Shown here: piece after piece, positions 7,345 to 15,662 of the stretch
Layout: every line of letters starts with the position of its first letter
Position numbering within the stretch: the stretch's first letter is position 1
NCBI GenBank assembly: GCA_030683105.1
Contig: JAUXMZ010000070.1
Coordinates: 1 to 50,906, forward strand
From: Burkholderiales bacterium
GTDB lineage: Bacteria > Pseudomonadota > Gammaproteobacteria > Burkholderiales > SG8-41
Direction: 5' to 3'
Length of the DNA: 50,906 nt
Translations under genes and position numbers: made by a program
The notes under the pieces: model-generated
Databases searched by the model: none
The model's input: only the letters and a program-made list of their open reading frames with translations
What the model was told of the DNA's origin: nothing

Positions 7345-8534
7345 TCAGCCTTGCCGGCCGCGACATCCTGCATTCCTGGGGCAAGTTCGCTCTCACCGGC
7401 CTGGGTTTGGGGCTGCTCATAGGCGTCACACTCACCATGGCTGGTGTCTACCGCGGCATGGTCGACGACGCTAAAGTTCTGCTCAAAAACAGCGGCGCCG
7501 ATCTGTGGGTGGTGCAGAAGGATACCCAGGGCCCATATGCCGAATCGTCCAGCATTCGCGACGATGTCTATCGCGGAATTCTCGGTATGCCCGGCGTTGT
7601 GCAGGCCGCCAACGTCACTTATCTCACCATGCAGGTGCGCAAGGGCGACACCGAAGTGCGCGCCATGGTGGTCGGCTTCGTGCCTGGCGGGCCGGGCGAG
7701 CCGGGCTATCTGGTGGCGGGCCGGCGCGTGACCCGCGGCCATTATGAGGCGGTGGCGGATGTGAATACCGGGTTCGCTGTGGGAGATCGGTTGCGCATTC
7801 GCCGCCATGACTACACCGTGGTAGGGCTGACCCGCCGCATGGTGTCCTCCGGCGGCGACCCGATGGTCTTCATCCCGCTGAAAGATGCCCAGGAGGCGCA
7901 ATTTCTCAAGGACAACGACGCCATCGTCAGCGAGCGCGCCCGCACCGCCCTCAATCCCAGTCTCAACCGCCCCGGTGTGCCAGGGCTGCTGGAGGCCATC
8001 GACGCTTCGCAAACCAGCAACCGCAACGTCAATGCGGTGCTGGTGCGGGTGGCCGAGGGTCGCTCCCCCGAGGCGGTGGCGCAAATCATCCGCCGCTGGA
8101 AGCATCTTCAGGCTTACACGCGCGCACAGATGGAAGAGATTCTGGTCGCCAAGCTGATTGCCACCGCGGCCAGACAGATCGCCATGTTCCTGGCGATTCT
8201 CGCCATCGTCAGCGCGGCCATTGTTGCTTTCATCATCTATACCATGACATTGGGCAAGATTCGCGAGATCGCGGTGTTGAAGCTGATCGGCACCCGCAAC
8301 CGCACTATCGCCAGCATGATCCTGCAACAGGCGCTGGGGCTGGGCCTGATCGGATTCCTCGTCGGCAAGATCTCCGCCACTGTCTGGGCGCCGGCATTCC
8401 CGAAGTATGTGCTGCTTGAAACGGGTGATACGGCGCGGGGCTTTCTCATCGTGATGATGGTCTGTGCTTTCGCGAGCACCCTGGCGATACGCGCGGCGCT
8501 CAAGGTCGATCCGGCGACGGCGATTGGAGGCTGA
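7341..8534 (+). CDS. ABC exporter permease, FtsX/DevC-like
   Basis: A 397-residue permease with one membrane segment at the N-terminus (residues 15-38, FALTGLGLGLLIGVTLTMAG), a large periplasmic domain (about residues 40-260) and three C-terminal segments (MFLAILAIVSAAIVAFIIYT, ALGLGLIGFLV, GFLIVMMVCAFAS). This is the MacB/FtsX layout, with length and gene order close to DevC of the DevBCA exporters. It overlaps the adaptor by four bases and the ATPase gene starts one base after its stop, so the three are one translational unit. Substrate unknown; linkage to an ECF system suggests envelope stress or metal-related export. Confidence 0.9.
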   Translation: MISLAGRDILHSWGKFALTGLGLGLLIGVTLTMAGVYRGMVDDAKVLLKNSGADLWVVQKDTQGPYAESSSIRDDVYRGILGMPGVVQAANVTYLTMQVRKGDTEVRAMVVGFVPGGPGEPGYLVAGRRVTRGHYEAVADVNTGFAVGDRLRIRRHDYTVVGLTRRMVSSGGDPMVFIPLKDAQEAQFLKDNDAIVSERARTALNPSLNRPGVPGLLEAIDASQTSNRNVNAVLVRVAEGRSPEAVAQIIRRWKHLQAYTRAQMEEILVAKLIATAARQIAMFLAILAIVSAAIVAFIIYTMTLGKIREIAVLKLIGTRNRTIASMILQQALGLGLIGFLVGKISATVWAPAFPKYVLLETGDTARGFLIVMMVCAFASTLAIRAALKVDPATAIGG

Positions 8535-8535
8535 C

Positions 8536-9252
8536 ATGAATGCGGGCGTTGGCATTCATATCGAAAGTCTGAGCAAACGTTACGGCGAGGGAGCGGCTGC
8601 CGTGGATGCGCTCAAGGACGTGAACATGAGCGTAGCTCCGGGCGAGGTGGTCGGCCTCATCGGCCCCAGCGGATCCGGCAAGACCACCCTGCTTAAATGC
8701 CTGGGGGCGGTAATCGAGCCGACACGCGGCCGCATGATGCTGGGCGGCGAGGTCATCTACGACAACGCCTGGAAAATTTCCGATTTGCGGGAACTGCGCC
8801 GTGACCGCATCGGCTTCATTTTCCAGGCGCCATACCTGATCCCGTTTCTCGACGTGACCGACAACGTGGCGCTGCTGCCCATGCTGGCGGGGCGGCCCAA
8901 CGGAGAAGCCCGCTCACGGGCAGTGGAGTTGCTGCAGGCACTCGACGTGGCGCACCGGGCGAAAGCGCAACCCTCCGAACTCTCCGGCGGCGAGCAGCAG
9001 CGGGTGTCGATTGCACGGGCGCTGGCCAACAAGCCGCCGGTGATTCTGGCCGATGAACCCACCGCGCCGCTGGACAGCGAGCGGGCGCTGGCGGTGATGC
9101 GTATCCTCAACCTGATGGCCAGTCAGTATCAGACTGCCATCATCGTCGTCACGCATGACGAAAAAATCATTCCGACGTTCAAGCGCATCTACCATATCCG
9201 CGACGGGCGCACCGTCGAGGAAGCGGGGGAAGGACGCGAGGTCGGCCCCTAG
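8536..9252 (+). CDS. ABC exporter ATPase, DevA/LolD-like
   Basis: A 238-residue ATPase. Walker A is GPSGSGKTT (about residues 43-51), the signature is [10 protein letters not shown] (about 149-158) and Walker B is VILADEP with the unusual following TAPLD where the family normally has TGALD. The start at 8536 (MNAGVGIHIESLSKRYGEG) is two bases after the permease stop, with GGAGG upstream; a longer frame from 8464 lies inside the permease gene. It powers the preceding adaptor/permease pair. The right copy of the module-bounding repeat starts 12 bases after its stop, so it is the last gene of the module. Confidence 0.93.
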   Translation: MNAGVGIHIESLSKRYGEGAAAVDALKDVNMSVAPGEVVGLIGPSGSGKTTLLKCLGAVIEPTRGRMMLGGEVIYDNAWKISDLRELRRDRIGFIFQAPYLIPFLDVTDNVALLPMLAGRPNGEARSRAVELLQALDVAHRAKAQPSELSGGEQQRVSIARALANKPPVILADEPTAPLDSERALAVMRILNLMASQYQTAIIVVTHDEKIIPTFKRIYHIRDGRTVEEAGEGREVGP

Positions 9253-9264
9253 CACCGCCTCTGC

Positions 9265-9348
9265 GCATCCAACCCGGCCCGAAATCATGGATCTTTCCGG
9301 TTCGTTTGAAGGAACGTATGCGGCGGCAGGTGTGCGCCATCCGAATGG
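9265..9348 (+). repeat. Right copy of the module-bounding direct repeat (degenerate sigma promoter region)
   Basis: Matches 2586-2675 with scattered substitutions and loss of seven bases. The -35-like GGATC (9289-9293) and CGTTT (9303-9307) are only 9 bases apart, so the promoter has lost its working spacing, and the ATG-containing part no longer leads into a sigma factor frame. It looks like a decayed duplicate of the sigma gene's 5' region. Confidence 0.7.
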
Positions 9349-9421
9349 CTAGAGATTGATTTGGCACAAAGCCGAGGAAGGTGGCTGTAGTAAAATTTCA
9401 AAAAAATCAATGGATTTCACG

Positions 9422-9712
9422 ATGCACAAGCGCAACCGGCTCTACGTCACGATCGGCCTGATCTACGGGCTGGTCAGCGGGCTGCTGATGATCGTCCAGT
9501 CGGTCGACCCAATGCTGATTCCCGAAAATGTCACGCACGTCCATGGGCACATGATGCTGCTGGGTTTCGTGCTGATGACTATCGACGGCGTCGGCCTGCA
9601 TGTGCTGCCGCGCTTTGGCGGTTACCCGCTGCGTTCCGAGCGCATCGCCACCATCCAGTTCTGGCTTGCCAATGCCGGGCGGACGCACATCACCTGGCGG
9701 CGGAACCTGTGA
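9422..9712 (+). pseudogene. Heme-copper-oxidase-like small membrane protein, C-terminally truncated
   Basis: About 96 residues, starting MHKRNRLYVTIGLIYGLVSG (an in-frame ATG at 9410 adds four residues). The first segment and the HVHGHMMLLGFVLMTIDGVG and LHVLPRFGGYPL motifs resemble the His-containing helices of a group of small CcoN/NorB-related membrane proteins of roughly 150-165 residues. After QFWLANAGR the frame runs into THITWRRNL and stops, about where the family would continue with two further helices, so the 3' part seems lost. It lies at the right edge of the inserted-looking module, where such damage would be expected. Family naming is tentative. Confidence 0.55.
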
Positions 9713-9759
9713 GCAAACGCGCCTCGCCGCGCCATGCCGGCACACGGTGCAAAGATTTG

Positions 9760-9765
9760 TATAAT
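9760..9765 (+). promoter_or_regulatory. Possible -10 element before the PPIase gene
   Basis: A perfect TATAAT lies 35 bases before the PPIase start codon at 9801. No good -35 hexamer is visible at the expected distance, so this is a weak call. Confidence 0.3.
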
Positions 9766-9800
9766 TCTGGCAGAACCATGCATGTCTGAGGAGAGTTGCG

Positions 9801-10559
9801 ATGACCATTACGGTAAATCAATCGATTATCAGCGACGAGGCTATTGATCTCGAAGCGGCGCAGCACCCGGATGCGCCCGATGCGCAACTGGCCGCGCGTT
9901 ATACGCTGGCGGTCAGGGAACTTCTGCTGCAGCGCGCGCGCGAGGTCGGGCTGCGTGCGGAAGGCGACAACGCATCCGGAGATGAGGCGCTGGACGCGCT
10001 GCTCGAACGCGAAGTGATTACACCGGTGCCGACGGACGACGAGTGCCGCCGGTATTACGAAACCCACGCCGGACTGTTCCGCAGCGGCGACCTGGTCGAG
10101 GCTTCACATATTCTGTTCGCAGTGACACCCAATGCCCCGGTCAACGAGATCCGCGCCACTGCGGAGGCGACGCTCAAGACCATTGTCGCGGAGCCGCAGC
10201 GTTTTGCAGAGCTGGCGGGCAGTCATTCGAATTGCCCCTCAGGTGCGCAAGGCGGCAATCTGGGGCAGCTTAAACGCGGCGACACCGTGCCGGAATTCGA
10301 GGCTGCGCTATTCGAGGGCACTGCGCAAGGCGTGGTGCCGCGCCTGGTGAATACACGTTATGGATTTCACGTCGTTCACGTTGCGCACCGCGTCGATGGC
10401 AAGCAACTGCCGTTTGAAATGGCGAAGGACCAGATCGCCGAATATCTGAGCGATCAGGTGCAGCGCAACGCCATGCGCCAGTACGTGCAGATCCTGGCCG
10501 GGAAAGCGAAGATAAGCGGCATCGATCTTGGCGCCGCGGACTCGCCGCTGGTGCGTTAA
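9801..10559 (+). CDS. Parvulin-type peptidyl-prolyl isomerase (PpiC/NifM-like)
   Basis: A 252-residue protein with a parvulin domain at about residues 95-205: VEASHILFAV, FAELAGSHSNCPSGAQGGNL, VPEFEAALFEGTAQGVV and RYGFHVVHVAHR are the family landmarks. The N-terminal 90 residues are helical and resemble the NifM/SurA chaperone-like part. There is no signal peptide, so it acts in the cytoplasm. GAGGAG stands before the ATG at 9801. Genes of this type commonly follow narI in betaproteobacteria and are thought to help nitrate reductase maturation; here it is separated from narI by the ECF/ABC module. It converges on the next gene with only 16 bases between stops. Confidence 0.9.
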   Translation: MTITVNQSIISDEAIDLEAAQHPDAPDAQLAARYTLAVRELLLQRAREVGLRAEGDNASGDEALDALLEREVITPVPTDDECRRYYETHAGLFRSGDLVEASHILFAVTPNAPVNEIRATAEATLKTIVAEPQRFAELAGSHSNCPSGAQGGNLGQLKRGDTVPEFEAALFEGTAQGVVPRLVNTRYGFHVVHVAHRVDGKQLPFEMAKDQIAEYLSDQVQRNAMRQYVQILAGKAKISGIDLGAADSPLVR

Positions 10560-10575
10560 CCGGAAATTATCGCGG

Positions 10576-11730
10576 TCAATCAAACACCGGCATGCTGCCG
10601 GTCATGAAATAGTCGATCAGTTCGGCGACGGGCCGGATCGCGCTGCCGAACGGCAGGCTTTCCGAGCCTCTGAAAAACAGCCCTTTCTTGACATCGCCCT
10701 TGAGCGCAAAGGCGAGCCGCGTGTCGATGCAAAACTGCCCGATCGCCGCAATGCCGTGGCTAAGGCCGCACACGGTGAGGCAGTGCAGACCCGGGACGCA
10801 GCGCCGCGGGTCCGCCTTGGCGTGCGATTGCAGCGCTTTTTCGCGCCGCAGATAGTTTTGCAGCCACGGTGTCAGCACTGCCCGCGCCGGCAGGCCGGCA
10901 ACGCTCATGAACGTGACGATGTTTGCCGGCCCGGCATCGGCCAGCACCTGCTTGAAGTTATCATGCGCATCGCCTTCCGAGGTCACCGCAAACGGAGTGC
11001 CGACCTGAACCGCCGATGCACCCAGTTCGAGCAGCGCGCGCACCTTTTCATGGCTGTTGATGCCGCCGGCGGGAATCAGTGGAATGCGCTCGCGCTCTAT
11101 GCCCAGTTTCCGCAACAACTCGAATATACCCGTCAGCACCGGCTCGAAGTCATAGCGCGGATCGTTGATTTCCTCCGGACGCGTGGCGCCAAGGTGGCCG
11201 CCGGCGTAACGCGGGTGCTCGATGACAAGCGCATCCGGCAGGCGGTTTTTGCGCAGCCATTTCTTGAGCACGATGGCGGTGCCGCGCACATCCGACAGGA
11301 TCGGTATCAGCGCGACATCGGGAAACTCTTTGGTGAGTTCCGGAAGATCGAGCGGCAGTCCGGCCCCCGTCACGATGGCGTGGGCCCCGCTTTCGCATGA
11401 CTGACGCACGTGCGCCGGGTATGAGGCGACCGCTTTCATCACGTTGACTGCGACCGCGCCATGGCCCGCCGCAATATCCATAGCCATCCGGATTTCCCGG
11501 TCAAGCGCGACCAGGTTTATCCGGTCGAGTTCATCCTGGTCGTGGCTATCTTTTGTCCGTTCAAGCAGGTCGGGGTGGTGATGGCGCAGGTCGACGCTGG
11601 AAATCGTGCCCAGTGCGCCCAGACGTGCGACATTGCCCGCCAGGCGGTGCGCGGAAATACCCACACCCATGCCACCTTGTACGACGGGCCGCAGGGTACG
11701 GCTCCTCAGAGTCCAGTTCGGTAACGTCAT
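10576..11730 (-). CDS. NAD(P)H-dependent flavin oxidoreductase (nitronate monooxygenase-like)
   Basis: A 384-residue TIM-barrel flavoprotein. PVVQGGMGVGISAHRLAGNV at the N-terminus, HPRYAGGHLG in the middle, IPLIPAGGINSHEKVRALLE and GASAVQVGTPFAVTSEG are the FMN- and phosphate-binding landmarks of the 2-nitropropane dioxygenase/nitronate monooxygenase group. The C-terminal third, with four Cys (RRCVPGLHCLTVCG, FCIDTR), extends beyond the usual core. The gene is the last of the leftward group that includes the Dnr-like regulator; 47 bases with a hairpin (11756-11771) separate them. Substrate cannot be told; members also include enoyl reductases and uncharacterised oxidoreductases. Confidence 0.85.
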   Translation of the reverse strand: MTLPNWTLRSRTLRPVVQGGMGVGISAHRLAGNVARLGALGTISSVDLRHHHPDLLERTKDSHDQDELDRINLVALDREIRMAMDIAAGHGAVAVNVMKAVASYPAHVRQSCESGAHAIVTGAGLPLDLPELTKEFPDVALIPILSDVRGTAIVLKKWLRKNRLPDALVIEHPRYAGGHLGATRPEEINDPRYDFEPVLTGIFELLRKLGIERERIPLIPAGGINSHEKVRALLELGASAVQVGTPFAVTSEGDAHDNFKQVLADAGPANIVTFMSVAGLPARAVLTPWLQNYLRREKALQSHAKADPRRCVPGLHCLTVCGLSHGIAAIGQFCIDTRLAFALKGDVKKGLFFRGSESLPFGSAIRPVAELIDYFMTGSMPVFD

Positions 11731-11755
11731 GATAATGCTTTCACTTTCTGGCGTC

Positions 11756-11771
11756 AGCCTTGGTCAAGGCT
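11756..11771 (-). other. Small hairpin between the Dnr-like gene and the flavin oxidoreductase gene
   Basis: AGCCTTG (11756-11762), GT, CAAGGCT (11765-11771): a perfect seven-pair stem with a two-base loop, 7 bases after the regulator's stop. No T-run on the minus strand, so termination is doubtful. Confidence 0.35.
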
Positions 11772-11777
11772 CCGGGA

Positions 11778-12491
11778 TCAACCGCCGAAGACACGCAGTT
11801 TTTCCCTGTTTTTGATGTGTATCGTTCGTCCGTCAACCTCAATCAGACCGCCGGCGATGAGATCGTGGAGGATGCGCGAAAAATGTTCCTGGGTCAGGTT
11901 AAGGTGCGAGGCGATGATGTTTTTCTGCGCCGGCAGCGTGATCTGCGTTTTGGATGCATCATCGTCCGGGCTGATGTCGCTCAGCAGATAGCCGATGACA
12001 CGCTGCACGCCGGAGCGCATGGTGAGCATTTCGATGTCGGCGATCAGATGATGCAGCCGGAAGCTCAGCCCCGCCAGCATGCGGCGCGCGAAGGGGGGGT
12101 CACGGTCTATTTCCGCGAATACAGTTTCCCTGGCGATGTGCAGCAGTTTGCTGTCGGATATCGTCTCGGCGGTCACCATATAGGGCTTTTCAAGAAACAT
12201 GACCGCCTCGCCAAAACTGTGGCCGGGCCCCATCAATTCGATCACCCTTTCCCCGCCCTGGGGGGACTGCAACAAAATTTTCACCTGGCCGAAGACGACG
12301 ATATGAAATCCCAGGCACAGGTCTCCGCGGCGGAAAAGCACACTGGCGCGCGGAGCGTCGATTTCCGTGGCCCCCTTTGCAATCCGGCCGATTTCGTCGG
12401 CGTCGAGTTGCTTGAACATCGGGATGTTGGCAAGGTAAGAATCGACTTTGATGCGCTTTGGCGAAATGGTGGGAGAGCGTAGTGTTGGCAT
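11778..12491 (-). CDS. Crp/Fnr-family regulator, Dnr/NnrR type
   Basis: A 237-residue transcription factor: cyclic-nucleotide-binding-like beta barrel (about residues 20-135, with MGPGHSFGEAVMFLEKPY), a long dimer helix (SFRLHHLIADIEMLTMRSG) and a C-terminal helix-turn-helix (NIIASHLNLTQEHFSRILHD, about residues 188-207). It has a single Cys (GDLCLGF) and lacks the N-terminal Cys cluster that makes Fnr/Anr oxygen-sensitive, so it belongs with the Dnr/NnrR proteins, which sense nitric oxide through heme. These bind TTGAT-N4-ATCAA-type sites. One such site (12536-12549) with a GATAAT -10 stands before its own gene, implying autoregulation or control by a separate Fnr. Confidence 0.88.
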   Translation of the reverse strand: MPTLRSPTISPKRIKVDSYLANIPMFKQLDADEIGRIAKGATEIDAPRASVLFRRGDLCLGFHIVVFGQVKILLQSPQGGERVIELMGPGHSFGEAVMFLEKPYMVTAETISDSKLLHIARETVFAEIDRDPPFARRMLAGLSFRLHHLIADIEMLTMRSGVQRVIGYLLSDISPDDDASKTQITLPAQKNIIASHLNLTQEHFSRILHDLIAGGLIEVDGRTIHIKNREKLRVFGG

Positions 12492-12508
12492 GGGGTGTCC
12501 TGCCTGCC

Positions 12509-12549
12509 ATTATCGTGGCAGCCTCGTTCTCAAATATGATTTAGATCAA
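12509..12549 (-). promoter_or_regulatory. Fnr/Dnr-type site and -10 element for the Dnr-like gene
   Basis: On the plus strand the site reads ATGAT-TTAG-ATCAA (12536-12549), 9 of 10 consensus bases. On the minus strand GATAAT (12514-12509) follows after 21 bases, the class II layout. Predicted transcription start near 12501, 10 bases before the start codon. The site overlaps the ubiT stop codon. Confidence 0.7.
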
Positions 12550-13059
12550 GTTTCTGTCGCGCTGCGAGGCGTGCAAAGACGGGCGGAGATGTTTCTGGAA
12601 TATCTGAAGTTTGAGGGCATTGATTATTGCCAGGAACGTGGGGTGTTTGGGTTCAAATGCCTGATTGCCCATGCCATCGAGCGTATTCTTGAGCAGCAGG
12701 CCGAGTTCGGTATCGCCTTCCATGAGCAGACGCCGGCTGAAAAACAGCGTGTCTGGATCCTCGCGCCGCAGCGCGAGCGAGAGAAAATCCTGCGCGGTGG
12801 CAGTGATCGTCAAATCGGCTTCGCCGTTGCTGCATGCAAAAAATCCATCCGGCCCCGCCTGGAACAGCAGCGTGACGCCCACGTCCTGAATCCGGAGCTT
12901 TATTTTCTTGTCTGCAAGTTCCGGCAGCGCCGCGACGCTGATGTGCTCTGCAAGCTGCAGCGTGAGCAGCGTGGCGAACGCCGCCGATGGAGGATAGTGC
13001 GGCAGCCGCGAGAGCACGGCGCGCAGCGGTTCAGGGAAGGCTGGTAATTTATGCCACAT
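12541..13059 (-). CDS. ubiT: Ubiquinone biosynthesis accessory factor UbiT (SCP2 lipid-binding domain)
   Basis: A 172-residue protein with a sterol-carrier-protein-2 fold: LTLQLAEHISVAALPELADK, LRIQDVGVTLLFQAGPDGFF, EADLTITATAQDFLSLALRR and FFSRRLLMEGDTELGLLLKN follow the SCP2 order. UbiT works with the UbiU-UbiV hydroxylase in the O2-independent ubiquinone pathway of proteobacteria, probably by presenting lipid intermediates. ubiV and ubiU are in the same leftward group, separated only by a trhA-type gene that overlaps ubiT by 11 bases. The linkage makes the assignment firm compared with other SCP2 proteins. Confidence 0.9.
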   Translation of the reverse strand: MWHKLPAFPEPLRAVLSRLPHYPPSAAFATLLTLQLAEHISVAALPELADKKIKLRIQDVGVTLLFQAGPDGFFACSNGEADLTITATAQDFLSLALRREDPDTLFFSRRLLMEGDTELGLLLKNTLDGMGNQAFEPKHPTFLAIINALKLQIFQKHLRPSLHASQRDRNLI

Positions 13060-13666
13060 AAAACAGTATCGCGAGGTAATGGCTGGCGCTGCCAGCCAGC
13101 ACGAACATATGCCAGACGCCGTGCCCGTGCCGCAGTTTATGGTCGAGCGCGTAGAAAATGATGCCGCCGGTATAAAACAGGCCGCCTGCGGCCAGCCAGG
13201 CGAACCCCGCGGGCGTCAATGCCGCAATCAGCGGCTTGACCGCAATCACGGCCAGCCAGCCCATCAGGATATAAATGACCAGCGAAAAAATTCTGGCCCC
13301 TTTGCCCAGCCATGCTTCCTGGGCTATGCCGAGGGCCGCCAGTCCCCAGATCACGCCGAATAGCGACCAGCCCCAGGCGCCGCGTAAAGTGACCAGGGTA
13401 AACGGCGTGTAGGTGCCTGCAATCAGCAGATAAATGGAACAGTGATCCAGTTTCCGGAACACGTTTTTTACCTTGCCGCGGGTGCTGTGGTAGAGCGTGG
13501 ACACGGTGTAGAGCAAAAACAGCATGGCGCCGTAAATGCTGAAACTGACGATTTTCCACGGATCGCCCTGGCGCGCGGCCAGCACGACCAGCACCGCGGC
13601 GCCTGCCGCTGCGAGCGCCGTTCCCAGCAGGGCAGTGACACCGTTAAGTCGCTCGCCGTAGTACAT
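13049..13666 (-). CDS. TrhA/hemolysin III family seven-pass membrane protein
   Basis: A 205-residue protein with about seven hydrophobic segments. The family landmarks are YTVSTLYHSTRGKVKNVFRK (HS motif), KLDHCSIYLLIAGTYTPF (D, H and TYTP), FYALDHKLRHGHGVWHMFVL and the terminal SASHYLAILFYV; the conserved Asp and His residues are the metal-binding set known in PAQR/hemolysin III proteins. Members have been linked to membrane-energy and fatty-acid homeostasis; the hemolysin label is historical. It sits inside the ubiU-ubiV-ubiT run, 5 bases after ubiV and overlapping ubiT, so it is co-transcribed with anaerobic quinone synthesis genes. Confidence 0.9.
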   Translation of the reverse strand: MYYGERLNGVTALLGTALAAAGAAVLVVLAARQGDPWKIVSFSIYGAMLFLLYTVSTLYHSTRGKVKNVFRKLDHCSIYLLIAGTYTPFTLVTLRGAWGWSLFGVIWGLAALGIAQEAWLGKGARIFSLVIYILMGWLAVIAVKPLIAALTPAGFAWLAAGGLFYTGGIIFYALDHKLRHGHGVWHMFVLAGSASHYLAILFYVA

Positions 13667-13671
13667 TGTGA

Positions 13672-14568
13672 TCAGACCCGCTCCGGCAAGACCTGATCGA
13701 GCCCCGGCTTGCCATGCCAGTAGCCGTTGCAGGCGCGTCCGGGCATGAGGTTTTCCAGTTTCTGCGCCGCCAGGTCTGTGCTGACAGACCGGGCCAGGCC
13801 CTGCCGGAAGAGATCGATGACCTCGAGCGTATGTTCCGCCTGCGGACTGATGCGCAGCACGTCGATGCCAAGCTGCGACAGTTCGTCGAGTTCGTGGATC
13901 AGGTTGTAAGTCTGCGCCGATTGCGTCTGGATGCCGTTAAAGACCAGGAACGGCTGGCCTTCGCGGGTGTTCAGACCCAGTCCGTCCGGGTAATCGATAC
14001 AGCGGAACTCGCAGCTGTCTTTCTGCAGATTGTGATAGCGCGCGGTAAAGCAGCGCGCGGAGAACGCGAGCGGCAGGCGCCCGTAGCCGAAGATCTCGGT
14101 GGCCATGTTCGCGGGCCGTTCGCGTTGCATGACGGTAAGTTGCTCCCGCGACATTTCAAGCGGCGCCACCCAGCGCGTCGCACCGTTTGCGGCGAGCAAG
14201 GCCAGCGTGTGCGCGTTGAAAACGTTCAGGTGCGGGCTGGCGACGAATGGCGCACCCGCCATGAGCAAGACCGCACCCATGTCGTTGGCCTCGATCATGA
14301 AGCGCCCGTTACCGGTAATGCGGCGCAGCGCCTTCAGGTCGGATTCGGATTCGAGCAGCGCCTGCGTCGACAGCACGACTTCCTTGCCGGCCGCGGCGAG
14401 TTGTCCGGCGATTTCCAGCCAGTCGGTCAGGCGCAATTCATGCCGCCTCGAGCACACCACCTCGCCGAGGTAGACGATATCGATTTGTGCCGCTGCGACG
14501 GCGTCATAGAATTCAAACGTCCGCTGGCGCGGCCAGTAGTAGAGCAGGGGTCCCAGCGCAAGTTTCAT
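13672..14568 (-). CDS. ubiV: O2-independent ubiquinone hydroxylase subunit UbiV (U32 family)
   Basis: UbiU and UbiV form an iron-sulfur heterodimer that hydroxylates the quinone ring without oxygen, using prephenate as oxygen donor in known cases. The start is placed at [20 protein letters not shown] (ATG at 14568), giving 298 residues, the family length; the longer upstream frame lies in ubiU. Cys39 in [13 protein letters not shown] and the later Cys in [11 protein letters not shown] and [14 protein letters not shown] match the cluster ligands described for UbiV. It begins 7 bases after the ubiU stop. Confidence 0.93.
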   Translation of the reverse strand: MKLALGPLLYYWPRQRTFEFYDAVAAAQIDIVYLGEVVCSRRHELRLTDWLEIAGQLAAAGKEVVLSTQALLESESDLKALRRITGNGRFMIEANDMGAVLLMAGAPFVASPHLNVFNAHTLALLAANGATRWVAPLEMSREQLTVMQRERPANMATEIFGYGRLPLAFSARCFTARYHNLQKDSCEFRCIDYPDGLGLNTREGQPFLVFNGIQTQSAQTYNLIHELDELSQLGIDVLRISPQAEHTLEVIDLFRQGLARSVSTDLAAQKLENLMPGRACNGYWHGKPGLDQVLPERV

Positions 14569-14575
14569 AAGGAGG

Positions 14576-15589
14576 TTATTTCCATGGGCGATGATAAGCG
14601 CCCAGCGTCTGGCCCTGGCCCTCGGAGACGTGGCGCAACGCCTGGTTCCATTCCGGGCGCACGGCATAGTCCGCAGCTTGCCCGCGACAGCGGTCTATCG
14701 CCTGCCGCCATACTTTCGTGACCTGCGACACATAAGCCGGGCTGCGCTGGCGGCCCTCTATTTTGATCGCGGCAACGCCGATGTCCATGAGCTTGGGCAG
14801 CAATTCCAGCGTGTTGAGGCTCGCCGGTTCTTCGATGGCGTAATAGGTGTCGCCGCCGATTACGAAGCGGCCTTTGCACAGCGTGGGATATGCGGCGTTT
14901 TCGCCGTCGGCGTAGCGGTCGATCAGCACGCCGTTCAGTCGCGATTCCAGGCCCCGATCCGTCTGCTGCCAGCGCACTGCTTTGGCGGGCGAGCACACGC
15001 CGGTGGTGTTGGGCGAGTCGCCGGTGGCGTAAGAGGACAGTGCGCAGCGCCCTTCGACCATCACGCACAGGCTGCCGAAACCGAACACTTCAATTTCCAC
15101 CGGCGTATTCACTATCAGTTGCTCGACCTGGGCCAGCGACAGCACGCGCGGCAGCACCGCGCGCTGTATTTTGAAATTGCGGTGATAGAAATTAACGGCC
15201 TCGTAATTGGTGGCCGACCCCTGCACCGACAGATGCAGGCGCAAGTCAGGATGCCTCAGCGCCGCGTATTCCATCAGGCCGGCGTCGGCAACGATCACGG
15301 CATCGAAGCCCAGGACGGCCGCGGTATCGATGGCCTGGGTCCAGCGTTGCCAGGCATCAGGTTGCGGGTAGGTGTTGATCGCGAGGAAAACCTTCGCGCC
15401 GGACCGGTGCGCGTACTTGAGGCCACGGGATGCGGCGCTTTCGTCGAAATTAAGCCCGGCGAAGTTGCGCGCGTTGGTGTTGTCGCGCAAACCGACATAG
15501 ACGCAATCCGCGCCGTTATCGACCGCAGCCTGCAGGGCTGTCAGGCTGCCTGCGGGACAGACCAGTTCCATCTGTTTTTTTTCCGTCAT
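14576..15589 (-). CDS. ubiU: O2-independent ubiquinone hydroxylase subunit UbiU (U32 family)
   Basis: A 337-residue protein from the start [16 protein letters not shown] (ATG at 15589); the frame is open further upstream to 15670 but that part is low-complexity and unlike the family. [20 protein letters not shown] and [18 protein letters not shown] open the U32 barrel, and four Cys in [27 protein letters not shown] and YPTLCKGRF are spaced as the [4Fe-4S] ligands of UbiU. An Fnr/Dnr-type site lies 102-115 bases upstream (15691-15704), in line with the anaerobic role. Confidence 0.93.
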   Translation of the reverse strand: MTEKKQMELVCPAGSLTALQAAVDNGADCVYVGLRDNTNARNFAGLNFDESAASRGLKYAHRSGAKVFLAINTYPQPDAWQRWTQAIDTAAVLGFDAVIVADAGLMEYAALRHPDLRLHLSVQGSATNYEAVNFYHRNFKIQRAVLPRVLSLAQVEQLIVNTPVEIEVFGFGSLCVMVEGRCALSSYATGDSPNTTGVCSPAKAVRWQQTDRGLESRLNGVLIDRYADGENAAYPTLCKGRFVIGGDTYYAIEEPASLNTLELLPKLMDIGVAAIKIEGRQRSPAYVSQVTKVWRQAIDRCRGQAADYAVRPEWNQALRHVSEGQGQTLGAYHRPWK

Positions 15590-15662
15590 GAGGGGTGCGG
15601 GGCCGGACGGCGGGCTGCGCGGGAAAGGCGCATGATCCATATCCGACCGTGCCAAATCAACA

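Noticed and set aside
2586-9348. Integrative mobile element with attachment sites.
   Set aside because: No integrase, transposase or tRNA is present and the repeats coincide with a promoter and gene start, so a duplication is at least as likely.
14561-14575. Strong ribosome site AAGGAGG next to the ubiV start.
   Set aside because: It is on the plus strand, antisense to ubiV, and no gene starts after it in that direction.
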